From Candidatus Sulfopaludibacter sp. SbA3 (GTDB taxonomy: Bacteria; Pseudomonadota; Alphaproteobacteria; Caulobacterales; Hyphomonadaceae): a stretch of DNA of 64,000 nucleotides. The notes beneath the pieces were generated by a model, which saw nothing but the letters and a program-made list of their open reading frames with translations, did not search any database and was not told the DNA's origin. Below are positions 32,868 through 41,184 of this stretch, piece by piece. Where the stretch lies: NCBI GenBank assembly GCA_945913285.1, contig CAMEDD010000007.1:1-64000 (forward strand). Reading direction: 5' to 3'. A program made the translations under genes and the position numbers. Every line of letters starts with the position of its first letter. Position 1 is the first letter of the stretch.

Positions 32868-33443
32868 TCAGCTGGAGCGACCAGGGGCGCGTCGAACATC
32901 CGTACCAGTGTTCGCCCCACGACGGCGCATGCTGGACTTCGCCGGCGAAAACTTGCTTCGCCTGCACCAGCATCGCGGTCTCGCATGCCGCCAAAGGCAG
33001 GTGCTTTTGTGCCAGCTCGACGCCGCCGATAATGTCCGCAGCGTCGAAGCAGATGCCACCCCGGTGTGGGGCTGCGCGATTGAGCACAAAAGCCACGCGC
33101 AACGGCATGGCGGGGTCGACCCGGCAGGGCAGTGTGCACGCCTGTCCGCGCGCAGCGGCACGTCCTCGCCTGCAAGATAGCTGCGAAGGCGCTGGAACTG
33201 GGCGCGTTCAGCAAGCCCTTCGCCAAGAAACGTCCCGAACATCCCGGCGACAATCATGAAGACGGCGAGGCCTCGCGCGGGGCTTTGCGGGCGGGCCGCC
33301 ACAAAGATGGCAGCCGTCATCAGAACGCCGAACGCTGCCAGCGTGACTGGCAGGAACGTGCGCTTCGCCTGCCAGAACGCGCCGCGAGGCAGTGCAGCCT
33401 CTCCGTACCCGGAAGCAGAGATTCCGGGAAAGCCCGGAGGCAA
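32868..33443 (-). pseudogene. Decayed small membrane-protein gene
   Basis: From 33443 one frame codes FWQAKRTFLPVTLAAFGVLM, with two hydrophobic segments (LPVTLAAFGVLMTAAIFVAA and GLAVFMIVAGMFGTFLGEG), then RAQFQRLRSYLAGEDVPLRA. Near 33120-33140 this frame turns Cys/Arg/Ser-rich and nonsensical, while a second frame continues plausibly as VDPAMPLRVAFVLNRAAP, GGICFDAADIIGGVELAQKH and MLVQAKQVFAGEVQHA. A further shift or truncation near the end is likely. Together they look like one small membrane protein of unknown family with an N-terminal membrane domain and a soluble tail. The region between the NUDIX gene and the SDR gene is otherwise empty. Confidence 0.45.
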
Positions 33444-33514
33444 GGCTTGACCCGCCCTAGCGTCAGGCCGTCTAGACTTTTGTTAGACAAGATAATTCAG
33501 GGAGGAATTAAGCC

Positions 33515-34300
33515 ATGACCTACAAACCTTTCGACCTCAGCGGCAAGGTCTGCGTCGTTACCGGCGGCAACAAGGGCATCGGGCTCGGCATGGTGGAGGC
33601 GCTGGCCGCGTCCAACGCCGATGTCGTGATCTGGGGCCGCAAGGCCGACGACAATACCGCAGCGGTCAATTCCGCCTCCAAGCTCGGTACGGGCAAGGTG
33701 AAGGCCTGGGCCGTCGATGTCGGCGAGGAAGACCAGGTCGTGAAGGCGATGAAAGAGGCCGAGGAAGAGTTCAAGCGCATCGACACCTGTATCGCGAATG
33801 CCGGCGTCGGCCGGGGTTCGGCGGGCTTCGAGAACATGACGTTGGACACCTGGCGCTACAACCAGCGAATCAATTCCGAGGGCGCCTTTTTCACCTTGCG
33901 CGAGGCCGCCAAGTCGATGGTGGCGCGGGCCAAGGCGGGCGATTCGGGCGGCAGCCTCGTGGGCACGGCCTCGCTGGCCGGTATCGAAGGCGCGGGCCGT
34001 AACCAGGCCTATGCACATACCAAGGGCGGCCTGATCGCGATGATGAACGCCTGCGCCGTCGAATACGGCCGGTACGGTATCCGCGCCAACTCTGTCCTGC
34101 CCGGCTGGATCGCGACGGACATGACCGAAGGCGCGCAAGGCAATGATGCGTTCGCCACGAAAGTTATCACCCGCGTGCCGATTCGCCGTTGGGGCGAGCC
34201 GGCCGATTTCGGCGGCATCGCAGTGTACCTCGCCTCCGACGCCTCGAAATACCATTCGGGCGACACGCTGGTTATCGATGGCGGCTACGCGAAGTTCTGA
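33515..34300 (+). CDS. SDR family oxidoreductase
   Basis: A 261-residue classical short-chain dehydrogenase. The cofactor motif TGGNKGIG is at about residues 17-24, the ANAG strand in CIANAGVG, the catalytic Ser in GTASLAG and the Tyr-Lys pair in YAHTKGG. The C-terminus has VPIRRWGEPADFGGIAVYL and the usual IDGGYAKF. GGAGG lies before the ATG, and a bidirectional terminator follows. The upstream AT-rich stretch ending near 33510 probably carries its promoter. Substrate unknown. Confidence 0.93.
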   Translation: MTYKPFDLSGKVCVVTGGNKGIGLGMVEALAASNADVVIWGRKADDNTAAVNSASKLGTGKVKAWAVDVGEEDQVVKAMKEAEEEFKRIDTCIANAGVGRGSAGFENMTLDTWRYNQRINSEGAFFTLREAAKSMVARAKAGDSGGSLVGTASLAGIEGAGRNQAYAHTKGGLIAMMNACAVEYGRYGIRANSVLPGWIATDMTEGAQGNDAFATKVITRVPIRRWGEPADFGGIAVYLASDASKYHSGDTLVIDGGYAKF

Positions 34301-34334
34301 GCCCGGCGCCGCAAGACCAAAAGGCAAAAAGAAA

Positions 34335-34362
34335 AAGGCCGCTTCCCGAGGGAAGCGGCCTT
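34335..34362. terminator. Bidirectional terminator between convergent genes
   Basis: A 13-bp perfect stem AAGGCCGCTTCCC / GGGAAGCGGCCTT with a 2-base centre. On the minus strand it is followed by TTTTTC, a good intrinsic terminator for the acidic lipoprotein gene; on the plus strand the tail TTATC is weaker but serves the SDR gene. Confidence 0.8.
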
Positions 34363-34395
34363 ATCATTCAGACCGGTAAACCGATCGCTCTCAGA

Positions 34396-34662
34396 TTACT
34401 GAGGAGCGGTTTCGGTCGTGGTGGTCGTTTCGGTGGTCGTTTCGGTCGTGGTGACGCCTTCGACAGCAGCGACGCCTTCGGCGACAGCGCCTTCAACGGC
34501 TTCGGTCGTCTCGGTCACAACTTCGGTGGTCTCTTCGACAACTTCGGTAGCAACTTCTTCGACGGTGGCTTCTTCAGCGGCCGGAGCAGCTTCTTCGGTC
34601 GCGCCGCAAGCGGCGAGGACGAGGGCGGATGCAGCAGCAGCAGCAAGGACGAGCATTTTCAT
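34396..34662 (-). CDS. Acidic, Thr/Glu/Val-rich low-complexity lipoprotein
   Basis: An 88-residue exported protein. The signal peptide MKMLVLAAAAASALVLAAC ends in a lipobox (L-A-A-C), so it should be lipidated. The mature part is almost only Ala, Glu, Val and Thr, with irregular repeats such as EEATVEEVATEVVEETTEVV and a Thr-rich end TETTTETTTTTETAP. There is no basic residue after the signal, so it is strongly negatively charged. Such tails occur in wall-spanning or surface spacers, but no function is known. Its strand ends in a strong terminator. It may be a paralogue of the gene at 34823-35059. Confidence 0.65.
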   Translation of the reverse strand: MKMLVLAAAAASALVLAACGATEEAAPAAEEATVEEVATEVVEETTEVVTETTEAVEGAVAEGVAAVEGVTTTETTTETTTTTETAPQ

Positions 34663-34822
34663 GATTTTAGTACCCCTGTTGAGTGTTCTTGCGAACGGGT
34701 GGGCTTTAACACCACTTCAACATTGCCGAAAGTTAATTATTCAGCTGTGTTGATCCGTCGCAGTGCGGTTGGACATGGCCCCATCCGCCTAAGGATGGGG
34801 ATAGTACAAGCCGGCCTGCCGA

Positions 34823-35059
34823 TTACTCGGCAGCGGCTTCTTTGGTAACGCCATCTTCGGCGGGAGCTTCAGCCGGGCCGACTTCGCCCTCAGCTTCAGC
34901 TTCAGCGGTTTCGGCTTCACCATCGGTTTCGGCGGCAACGGCTTCGACGGCCGCTTCAGCTTCGACGACTTCGGCAGCTGGTTCGGCTGCATAAGCAGCG
35001 CCAGCCAGGAAAAGAGCGGTGGCAGCACCTGCAAACAGTTTTGTCATGGAAAGTTTCAT
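34823..35059 (-). CDS. Acidic, Ala/Glu-rich low-complexity exported protein
   Basis: A 74- or 78-residue protein, depending on whether the ATG at 35047 or 35059 is used; neither has an obvious ribosome-binding site in place. The signal peptide MTKLFAGAATALFLAGAAYA is followed by a mature part of Ala, Glu, Val and little else (EVVEAEAAVEAVAAETDGEA, EGEVGPAEAPAEDG). Like its downstream neighbour it is secreted, short, acidic and repetitive. No lipobox is seen here. The two lie in the same orientation 160 bases apart and may be related by duplication. Confidence 0.55.
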   Translation of the reverse strand: MKLSMTKLFAGAATALFLAGAAYAAEPAAEVVEAEAAVEAVAAETDGEAETAEAEAEGEVGPAEAPAEDGVTKEAAAE

Positions 35060-35256
35060 CTCTTTGACACCCTGCCCGTCAGACTATTCTGCGGACGTTG
35101 GCGCTCTTGGCCAAAGATCAGGGCCAGATTACGGCAAAGACGCGGCAATTCTGTTCAATGGATGGCAATTAGGTCCCGCCGATCAAGACTCTTGCGTTGA
35201 CGCGGCGGCGTCCGCCTAAGCGGCGAGCATCATTGCTTTAACCCACGGAGACCCCA

Positions 35257-36240
35257 ATGGCGCTGAAAACCCGGCTGACGGACCTGTTGAAAGTCGAGCA
35301 CCCCATCATGCTCGCGGGCATGGGCGGGGTTTCCTATGCGGAAGTCTGCGCGGCCATGTGCAATGCTGGCGGCTACGGCGTGCTCGGCATGGCGGGAACT
35401 TCGCCGCTATTCATCGCCGGGCAGATGAAGCGCGTGCGCGAACTGACGGACAAGCCGTTCGGCGTAGATCTGCTCGCGGCCAGCCCCGAAAGCCTGGAAG
35501 AATCCGTCGACGTTATCATCAAGGGCGGGGCTGATTCGTTCGTTGCCGGACTGGGCGTCCCACTGCCGATCATGGCGCGGCTGAAGGCCGGCGGTGTGAA
35601 GGTCATGGTCGTCGGCGGCGCGGTGAAGCATGCGATCAAGGCCGAGGAAGCCGGCTGCGACGCCGTCATTCTGCAGGGCGGCGAAGGCGGCGGGCATACC
35701 GGCCTCGTCGGCACGATGCCGCTGGTGGCGCAGGCCGTCGAAGCGGTGACGATCCCGGTCATCGCCGCCGGAGGCATCTATGACGGGCGCGGCCTCGCCG
35801 CTGCCCTCGCGCTTGGCGCTGAAGGCGTCTGGATGGGCACGCGGTTCATTGCCTCTGCCGAGGCGCATGCGGCGAACATGTACAAGCAGGCGGTCGTCGA
35901 AGCCGGTGATACCGACACGACCCGCACGCGCTGCTATTCGGGCAAGCCGATGCGTTGCCGTACCAATGATTACATCAACGACTGGGAAACCCGCCCGCAG
36001 GACATCAAGCCCTTCCCGTTCCAGGCGATCCATTCGACCCAGACCGGCGTCATCGGCGGCATTGGCGGCATCACCGACGAGGCGAAACTCAACCCGGACA
36101 CGAGCTGCTTTGCCATGGGCCAGTCGGCCGGCGGCGTGCGCGAGGTCAAGCCGGTGGCGGCCATCGTTGCCGACATCATGCGGGATGCCGAGGCAGCCAT
36201 CGCCCGCACGGCTGGGCTTCGGGTCAAGACGAATGCCTGA
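35257..36240 (+). CDS. Nitronate monooxygenase family flavoprotein
   Basis: A 327-residue FMN enzyme of the 2-nitropropane dioxygenase/nitronate monooxygenase family, which oxidises toxic nitronates such as propionate-3-nitronate. It starts with the barrel entry HPIMLAGMGGVSYAEVCAAM. The catalytic His is in the GGEGGGHTGLVGTM loop, followed by PVIAAGGIYDGRGLAAALAL and GAEGVWMGTRF for FMN phosphate binding. Length is normal. Members of this family also act as enoyl-reductase-like proteins, so nitronate may not be the natural substrate. Its stop is 10 bases before a strong hairpin. Confidence 0.9.
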   Translation: MALKTRLTDLLKVEHPIMLAGMGGVSYAEVCAAMCNAGGYGVLGMAGTSPLFIAGQMKRVRELTDKPFGVDLLAASPESLEESVDVIIKGGADSFVAGLGVPLPIMARLKAGGVKVMVVGGAVKHAIKAEEAGCDAVILQGGEGGGHTGLVGTMPLVAQAVEAVTIPVIAAGGIYDGRGLAAALALGAEGVWMGTRFIASAEAHAANMYKQAVVEAGDTDTTRTRCYSGKPMRCRTNDYINDWETRPQDIKPFPFQAIHSTQTGVIGGIGGITDEAKLNPDTSCFAMGQSAGGVREVKPVAAIVADIMRDAEAAIARTAGLRVKTNA

Positions 36241-36250
36241 CCCGGTTCGC

Positions 36251-36304
36251 GTTCACGCGGGCGGTCCGGCGTGACCGAGATCACGCTGGACCGCCCGCGT
36301 GAAC
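36251..36304 (+). repeat. Long perfect hairpin spanning the start of the broken hydratase gene
   Basis: GTTCACGCGGGCGGTCC (36251-36267) pairs exactly with 36288-36304. Continuing inward without offset, G36268 faces T36287 as a wobble, then GCGTGA pairs with TCACGC, leaving a 6-base loop CCGAGA. That is a 24-bp stem with one wobble, and no T-tract. The GTG start of the following hydratase lies in the inner stem and its frameshift lies in the right arm. It could stabilise the nitronate monooxygenase transcript or occlude translation of the next gene. Confidence 0.85.
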
Positions 36305-36832
36305 GCGGTGGACCTTCCGGCGACCGAGGCGCTGATCGCCGCTGTCGCCAGGGCCTCAAAGGCTTTGCCGATTACCCTGACCGGCGGCGGCGACGTGTTC
36401 TTGGCCAGCGTTGATATCAGGGCTTTCGGCAGCTACGCGCCGGCGGAAAAGGCGGCAATGATCCGCGCGATTACTCGGATGACATCCGTCATCCTCTCGC
36501 ACTCCGCGCCGGTGGTCGCCGCCGCGAACGGGCATGCGCTCGGCGGCGGTTTCGTGCTGGTGTTGTGCGACGAAGTCGAGGCGAACCTGATGCGGCGGCT
36601 TGCGTTCACGAGCGCCGTTATTGGCGCGGCCGATCTTTCGGCGCACGATCTCGCCGACCGGCTTGTCGCGCCTTCTGACCTGATTGGGACAGCACGCCGC
36701 GCGGCGCTTGAAACAGCTGCGCAACCGGCCTTCGGCGTGATCAAACCCCGGGGACGATCCGGCCTGATCCAGCGCGTGAAGGCGCTTGCCAGGCCGGGCG
36801 ATGACCTGCTCGCGCGCTTCTACGAAACTTAA
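36271..36832 (+). pseudogene. Enoyl-CoA hydratase gene, frameshifted and internally shortened
   Basis: From the GTG at 36271 the sequence codes TEITLDRP, the normal hydratase start. A one-base excess (or two-base loss) near 36295 moves the rest to another frame: VNAVDLPATEALIAAVARAS, then TLTGGGDVFLASVDIRAFGS and PVVAAANGHALGGGFVLVLC, which is clear hydratase sequence. After CDEV the normal central and catalytic part is missing: it jumps to an AHDLADRLVAPSDLIGTA segment and ends at 36832. About 60 residues are absent against a 255-residue relative. Both faults make it non-functional in its ancestral role. A shortened protein starting inside (ATG near 36470) is conceivable but unlikely. Confidence 0.75.
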
Positions 36833-36963
36833 TGCCAGGCCGGGGCGCAAACGCTGCGCCGTTCTGGGCATTTGATCCGCTCATTGAAAAGGCGTATGCC
36901 GCCGCTCGCGCCAAGGGACGAGAGTCTCGCCGCCGCATGCAAAGAGACTGACCGAGGCCCTAG

Positions 36964-38931
36964 ATGACAGGTTCCCCCCAAGCGCCTGACCCCTCTTCTC
37001 AGGGCGCGGGATCACTCCCGGATCCGCATACACCGGATGCCTATGCCCCTGCGGCGCATGGGCATGGCAAAGAGAAATTCTGGGCACTGGCCGTGGGCGC
37101 GGCCGGGGTCGTTTATGGTGATATCGGCACAAGTCCGATCTATGCGTTCCGCGAATCGCTGCACGGCGCGATGAAAGACGGCACGCTCGCGCGGGCCGAA
37201 GTGCTCGGCGTGATCTCGCTCATGCTCTGGGCGCTGATCTTCGTCGTGACGATCAAGTACGCCATCTTCATCATGCGCGCCGACAACAAGGGGGAAGGCG
37301 GCGTGCTTGCCCTCATGGCGCTCGCCCAGCATGCCATCGGGCGCAGGACCCGAACGGTGTTCGTGCTGGGCGTGGCAGGCGCCGCGCTGTTCTACGGCGA
37401 CGCGATACTGACGCCTGCCGTGTCGGTCCTGTCCGCCGTGGAAGGCTTGAAGCTGGCCATTCCCGGGTTCGACAAGGGTTATGTTCAACCCGTTGCGATC
37501 GGCATCCTGATTGTTCTGTTCGCGGCGCAGGCGCGCGGCACCGGAAAGGTCGGCCTGGTGTTCGGCCCGCTGATGGTGATCTGGTTCCTCGTTCTCGCGG
37601 CGATGGGCCTGATGCATATCAGCGACGATCCCGGCATCCTCGCCGCCTTCAATCCGGCGCATGCCTTCGGTTTCCTCACGTCACACGGCGCTACCTCGTT
37701 CCTGGTACTGGGCTCGGTGTTTCTTTGCGTCACTGGCGCTGAAGCGCTGTACGCTGACATGGGTCATTTCGGCAAAGGCCCGATCCGGGTGACCTGGTTG
37801 TCGTTCGTCCTGCCCTGCCTGGCGCTTAACTATCTTGGTCAGGGCGCCATGGTGCTGGCCCATCCAGAGCGTGCGACCGACCCGTTCTTCCTGATGGCTC
37901 CGGATTGGGGCCTTCTGCCGCTGTCCATCCTGACGATGGCCGCGACCATTGTTGCAAGCCAAGCCGTGATCACGGGCGCCTTTTCCCTTACCCAGCAAGC
38001 GATCCAACTCGGTCTTCTTCCACGCCTTGAAATCCGGTTCACGAATGAAGACCAGCGCGGGCAGGTTTACCTGCCGCAGATCAACTGGCTGCTGCTCGTC
38101 GGTGTACTCGCCCTCGTGTTGGTGTTCGGCACCTCTTCCAGCCTCGCCTCAGCCTATGGCATCGCGGTGACCGGGACGATGCTGGTGGACAGTTTCCTGA
38201 TCTTCGTCGTGATGACGAACCTCTGGAAGTTCAAACCCTGGATGGCGCTCGCGATCGTCACCCCGTTCATCATCGTCGACTCCGCCTTTTTCGGCGCAAA
38301 CCTCCTTAAGGTTATGTCGGGTGGCTGGTTCCCGCTCCTGCTGGGCGCCTTCCTGCTCTTCACGATGCTGACATGGGTGCGCGGCTCCGCGATCCTGATG
38401 GAAAAGACGCGGCGCAACTCCGTACCGATGGTGGACCTCATCGAGTCGCTGAAAGTCGGGCCGCCGGCGCGCGTGAAGGGAACCGCGGTGTTCCTGACAA
38501 GCGACCTCTCGTCGGCGCCGATGGCCATGATGCACAATCTCAAGCACAACAAGGTGCTGCACGAGCGCAACGTGATCCTTCAGGTCTTCACGGCCGATAC
38601 GCCCCGCGTCGCGGAGGAGAACCGGGCGGTGATCCGTCAACTGAGCGATGACTTCGTCGCCGTCGAACTGTATTTCGGCTTCATGGAAAGTCCCAACGTG
38701 CCGCGCGTGCTCGGCCTTCTGCGCAAGAAGGCCGGTGGGCCGAAGTTCGACATCATGAACACAAGCTTCTTCCTCGGCCGGCGCACCGTGCTGCCGTCGC
38801 AGAAAGGTGGCATGCCGCTCTGGCAGGACAAGCTGTACGTGGCGCTGGCAAGATCTTCGGCCAACGCCACGGACTTCTATCACATCCCGTCCGGCCGGGC
38901 GGTGGAACTCGGCGCGCAGATCGTCGTCTGA
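36964..38931 (+). CDS. kup: Potassium uptake transporter Kup
   Basis: A 655-residue K+/H+ symporter of the Kup/HAK family. Residues 40-460 hold about 12 membrane segments, starting with GAAGVVYGDIGTSPIYAFRE, the family signature, followed by GALFYGDAILTPAVSVLSAV, which is also diagnostic. The C-terminal 170 residues form the cytosolic domain (VFLTSDLSSAPMAMMHNLKH, then HERNVILQV). Length is typical. The ATG at 36964 is used because the preceding 130 bases carry no conserved sequence. No c-di-AMP riboswitch or other regulatory motif was recognised there. Confidence 0.96.
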   Translation: MTGSPQAPDPSSQGAGSLPDPHTPDAYAPAAHGHGKEKFWALAVGAAGVVYGDIGTSPIYAFRESLHGAMKDGTLARAEVLGVISLMLWALIFVVTIKYAIFIMRADNKGEGGVLALMALAQHAIGRRTRTVFVLGVAGAALFYGDAILTPAVSVLSAVEGLKLAIPGFDKGYVQPVAIGILIVLFAAQARGTGKVGLVFGPLMVIWFLVLAAMGLMHISDDPGILAAFNPAHAFGFLTSHGATSFLVLGSVFLCVTGAEALYADMGHFGKGPIRVTWLSFVLPCLALNYLGQGAMVLAHPERATDPFFLMAPDWGLLPLSILTMAATIVASQAVITGAFSLTQQAIQLGLLPRLEIRFTNEDQRGQVYLPQINWLLLVGVLALVLVFGTSSSLASAYGIAVTGTMLVDSFLIFVVMTNLWKFKPWMALAIVTPFIIVDSAFFGANLLKVMSGGWFPLLLGAFLLFTMLTWVRGSAILMEKTRRNSVPMVDLIESLKVGPPARVKGTAVFLTSDLSSAPMAMMHNLKHNKVLHERNVILQVFTADTPRVAEENRAVIRQLSDDFVAVELYFGFMESPNVPRVLGLLRKKAGGPKFDIMNTSFFLGRRTVLPSQKGGMPLWQDKLYVALARSSANATDFYHIPSGRAVELGAQIVV

Positions 38932-39004
38932 ACGGCCGCTTCTGAAACGCCCTAGATCCTGCTAGGCTGAAGCATAATAGATGCGCGGCCCGGCAGGAGC
39001 AGAC

Positions 39005-39952
39005 TTGAAATTGGGAACCATCATTCTGGGCGTTACGCTGGCCGTCGTCCTGCTCGGGGGCTGCTGGTTCTACACACCCGACAAATCGCGCGCGGTGCTC
39101 GAGAAAGCCTACCTGCGCGATACGAGCGACATGGTGGAGGTGGCGGGTATGCAGCTCCACGTGCGCGATGACGGGCCGAAGGATGCGCCCGCGATCCTCA
39201 TGCTGCACGGCTTCGGCTCCAGCTTGCACACGTTCGAGCCCTGGGCGCAGGCCCTCAAGGACGAGTACCGCGTCGTGCGGATCGACCTGCCCGGTTCCGG
39301 CCTGTCGCCGCCAGATCCGACGGGCGACTATACCGATGCGCGGACGATCACGCTGATCCTGGTGCTGCTCGATGAACTCGGCATCGCCAAGACGACGCTG
39401 GTCGGCAACTCGATCGGCGGCCGGATCGCCTGGAACATGGCGGCCGACCATCCGGAGCGAATGGACAAGCTCGTGCTCATCTCGCCCGACGGATTTGCGA
39501 GCCCGGGCTTTGCCTATGGCGAGAAGGCCGATGTGCCCGCGATGATGCAGGCCATGCGCTTCACCCTGCCCAAGGGCGCCATCCGGCCGAACCTCGCCGC
39601 CAGCTACGGCGACCCAGGCCGCCTGAACGAGGCGACGGTCAAGCGATATCACGACCTTATGCTCGCCCCCGGCGGCCGCGGCGCACTGCTGGAGCGTCTG
39701 CAACAGACCGTGCTCACGGATCCGGCCACGCGACTGCCGTTGATCAAGGCGCCGGTGCTGCTGCTCTGGGGCAAGAAGGACCGTCTGATCCCGTTCAGCA
39801 ATTCGGCTGACTATATTAAACTGCTGCCGGACAGCCGCCTCGTCGCGCTCCCCAAACTTGGCCATGTGCCGATGGAGGAAGCTCCCGGGCAGTCGCTGGC
39901 ACCGTTCAAAGCGTTTCTGGCCGGACAGGACGAGACGGCTGGAGAGAAGTAA
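39005..39952 (+). CDS. Alpha/beta hydrolase, membrane-anchored or lipoprotein
   Basis: A 315-residue alpha/beta-hydrolase fold protein. The start is taken as TTG at 39005 because AGGAG lies 8 bases before it and MKLGTIILGVTLAVVLLGGC then forms a signal/anchor with a lipobox-like end. An ATG at 38981 without a site would add eight residues. The catalytic residues are a Ser in VGNSIGG, an Asp in GKKDRLIP and a His in LGHVPMEE. The oxyanion motif is LMLHGFGSSLHTFEPW. The protein resembles haloperoxidase- or meta-cleavage-hydrolase-like enzymes; the substrate is unknown. Confidence 0.88.
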   Translation: MKLGTIILGVTLAVVLLGGCWFYTPDKSRAVLEKAYLRDTSDMVEVAGMQLHVRDDGPKDAPAILMLHGFGSSLHTFEPWAQALKDEYRVVRIDLPGSGLSPPDPTGDYTDARTITLILVLLDELGIAKTTLVGNSIGGRIAWNMAADHPERMDKLVLISPDGFASPGFAYGEKADVPAMMQAMRFTLPKGAIRPNLAASYGDPGRLNEATVKRYHDLMLAPGGRGALLERLQQTVLTDPATRLPLIKAPVLLLWGKKDRLIPFSNSADYIKLLPDSRLVALPKLGHVPMEEAPGQSLAPFKAFLAGQDETAGEK

Positions 39953-40015
39953 ACTTCCGCAAGATTTGTCAAAGCCAGCTGTGCCAATATCCCGGTGCAG
40001 CAGGGAGAGATCTTG

Positions 40016-40726
40016 ATGGCCGATAGCGATATTCAGGCCCGCCAGTCTTACCTTGACCGGATCGGGCGCGTCCGCGCGGCGGACGACCTCGCGCATTCTT
40101 CGCGTTCGCTTGCCGCCATCGCGGCGCGCGCGGGCTACACCTCTCAATCATCCTTCACGCGCGCCTTAAAGGCGGCGCATGGCATGGCGCCGGCCACGTT
40201 CCGGCAAGCCGGGATGCATGCCTCGCTTCAGCAAGCCATCCGGGAGGACAATGCCATGGCTTTCAACGCCGATATCCGCCGCCTGCAGGCCAGGCCCGCG
40301 GTCGGGTTGTTGCACAAGGGCGCCTTCACCGAGATCGGTGAGACCTTCGAACGCTTGTTCAGCCTGCTCGGTGCTTATGGCCTGATGCAGCATGTACGTG
40401 GCCCGTTCGGCCGCTACCGGGACGGACCGGACGGTGTGCCGTTGGAAGACCTGCGCTTACATGCTTGTGCGTTCACGGACGTTCCGGTCACACCGCCTGC
40501 GCCGCTTGAAGCCTTCATGGCGGGCGGTGGAACGTATGCCCTTCAGACCTATACGGGACCGTACGCGGGCATCAAGCCCGCTTACGATTGGCTATTCGGC
40601 GTCTGGCTGCCCGGGTCCGGCCGGGAGCCGCGCGATGATCATGTGCTCGAGATCAATCTCAACACGCCAATCGACACCGCGCCCGCAGATCTGCTCACTG
40701 AAATCTGCCTGCCGCTAGAGGACTGA
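40016..40726 (+). CDS. AraC-type HTH plus GyrI-like effector domain, one HTH missing
   Basis: A 236-residue regulator-like protein. Residues 1-70 should hold the AraC-type DNA-binding domain, normally two helix-turn-helix units of about 100 residues. Only the second is present (LAAIAARAGYTSQSSFTRAL, then KAAHGMAPATFR). The sequence passes from ARQSYLDRIGRV directly into RAADDLAHSSRSL, where the first HTH should intervene. So an in-frame deletion of about 50 codons has probably happened. Residues 80-236 form an intact GyrI-like effector-binding domain. The protein may still sense a ligand but probably binds DNA poorly. GGGAGA precedes the ATG. Confidence 0.78.
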   Translation: MADSDIQARQSYLDRIGRVRAADDLAHSSRSLAAIAARAGYTSQSSFTRALKAAHGMAPATFRQAGMHASLQQAIREDNAMAFNADIRRLQARPAVGLLHKGAFTEIGETFERLFSLLGAYGLMQHVRGPFGRYRDGPDGVPLEDLRLHACAFTDVPVTPPAPLEAFMAGGGTYALQTYTGPYAGIKPAYDWLFGVWLPGSGREPRDDHVLEINLNTPIDTAPADLLTEICLPLED

Positions 40727-40728
40727 CA

Positions 40729-41142
40729 ATGCCGCGCCGGAGCTGGACCGAAAAATTCGCCTGCGATAAGCGCCCTGAGGTCAAACCCTGCCCGAAGGAT
40801 TTTGCCGACATCAAGCGCGGGCAGACCATGTTGCTGACCACGCCGCGGGATGTTGCCGGCGCCATCCGCAAGATTCCGCGTGGACGGGAGGTGGATATCA
40901 AAACCTTGCGCGCTGCTCTCGCGCGGACGTTCCAGGCCGAGACGGCATGCCCCGTGGTAACCGGCATCCATTTGAGGACGGTGGCAGAACGGGTCGGCGA
41001 GCAGCTGGAGGCCGGCGCGCGGCCCCAGGATGTCGTCCCGGTCTGGCGGGCGATGCCGGACGGCGCACCGATCTGGAAACGCATCGAGAATGGCCGGGCA
41101 GAACTGAAGGCTCAGCGCCAGGCCGAAGGCTTGCGGGTCTGA
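40729..41142 (+). CDS. Conserved hypothetical protein
   Basis: A 137-residue basic protein starting MPRRSWTEKFACDKRPEVKP, two bases after the AraC/GyrI stop, so co-transcribed and probably coupled. A central motif RTFQAETACPVVTGIHLRTV and the WRAMPDGAPIWKRIENG end look conserved. The ACPVVTGIHLRTVAE stretch recalls the nucleophile loop of methylated-DNA alkyltransferases, but the PCHR-type active-site sequence is absent, so this is only a resemblance. No signal peptide; probably cytosolic. The family appears in alphaproteobacteria, with function unknown to me. Partnership with an AraC/GyrI protein might hint at alkylation or toxin response. Confidence 0.6.
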   Translation: MPRRSWTEKFACDKRPEVKPCPKDFADIKRGQTMLLTTPRDVAGAIRKIPRGREVDIKTLRAALARTFQAETACPVVTGIHLRTVAERVGEQLEAGARPQDVVPVWRAMPDGAPIWKRIENGRAELKAQRQAEGLRV

Positions 41143-41184
41143 CGCGTCAGAGCGCAGATGCAATGCGATTGTAGAGCGCGTCAA

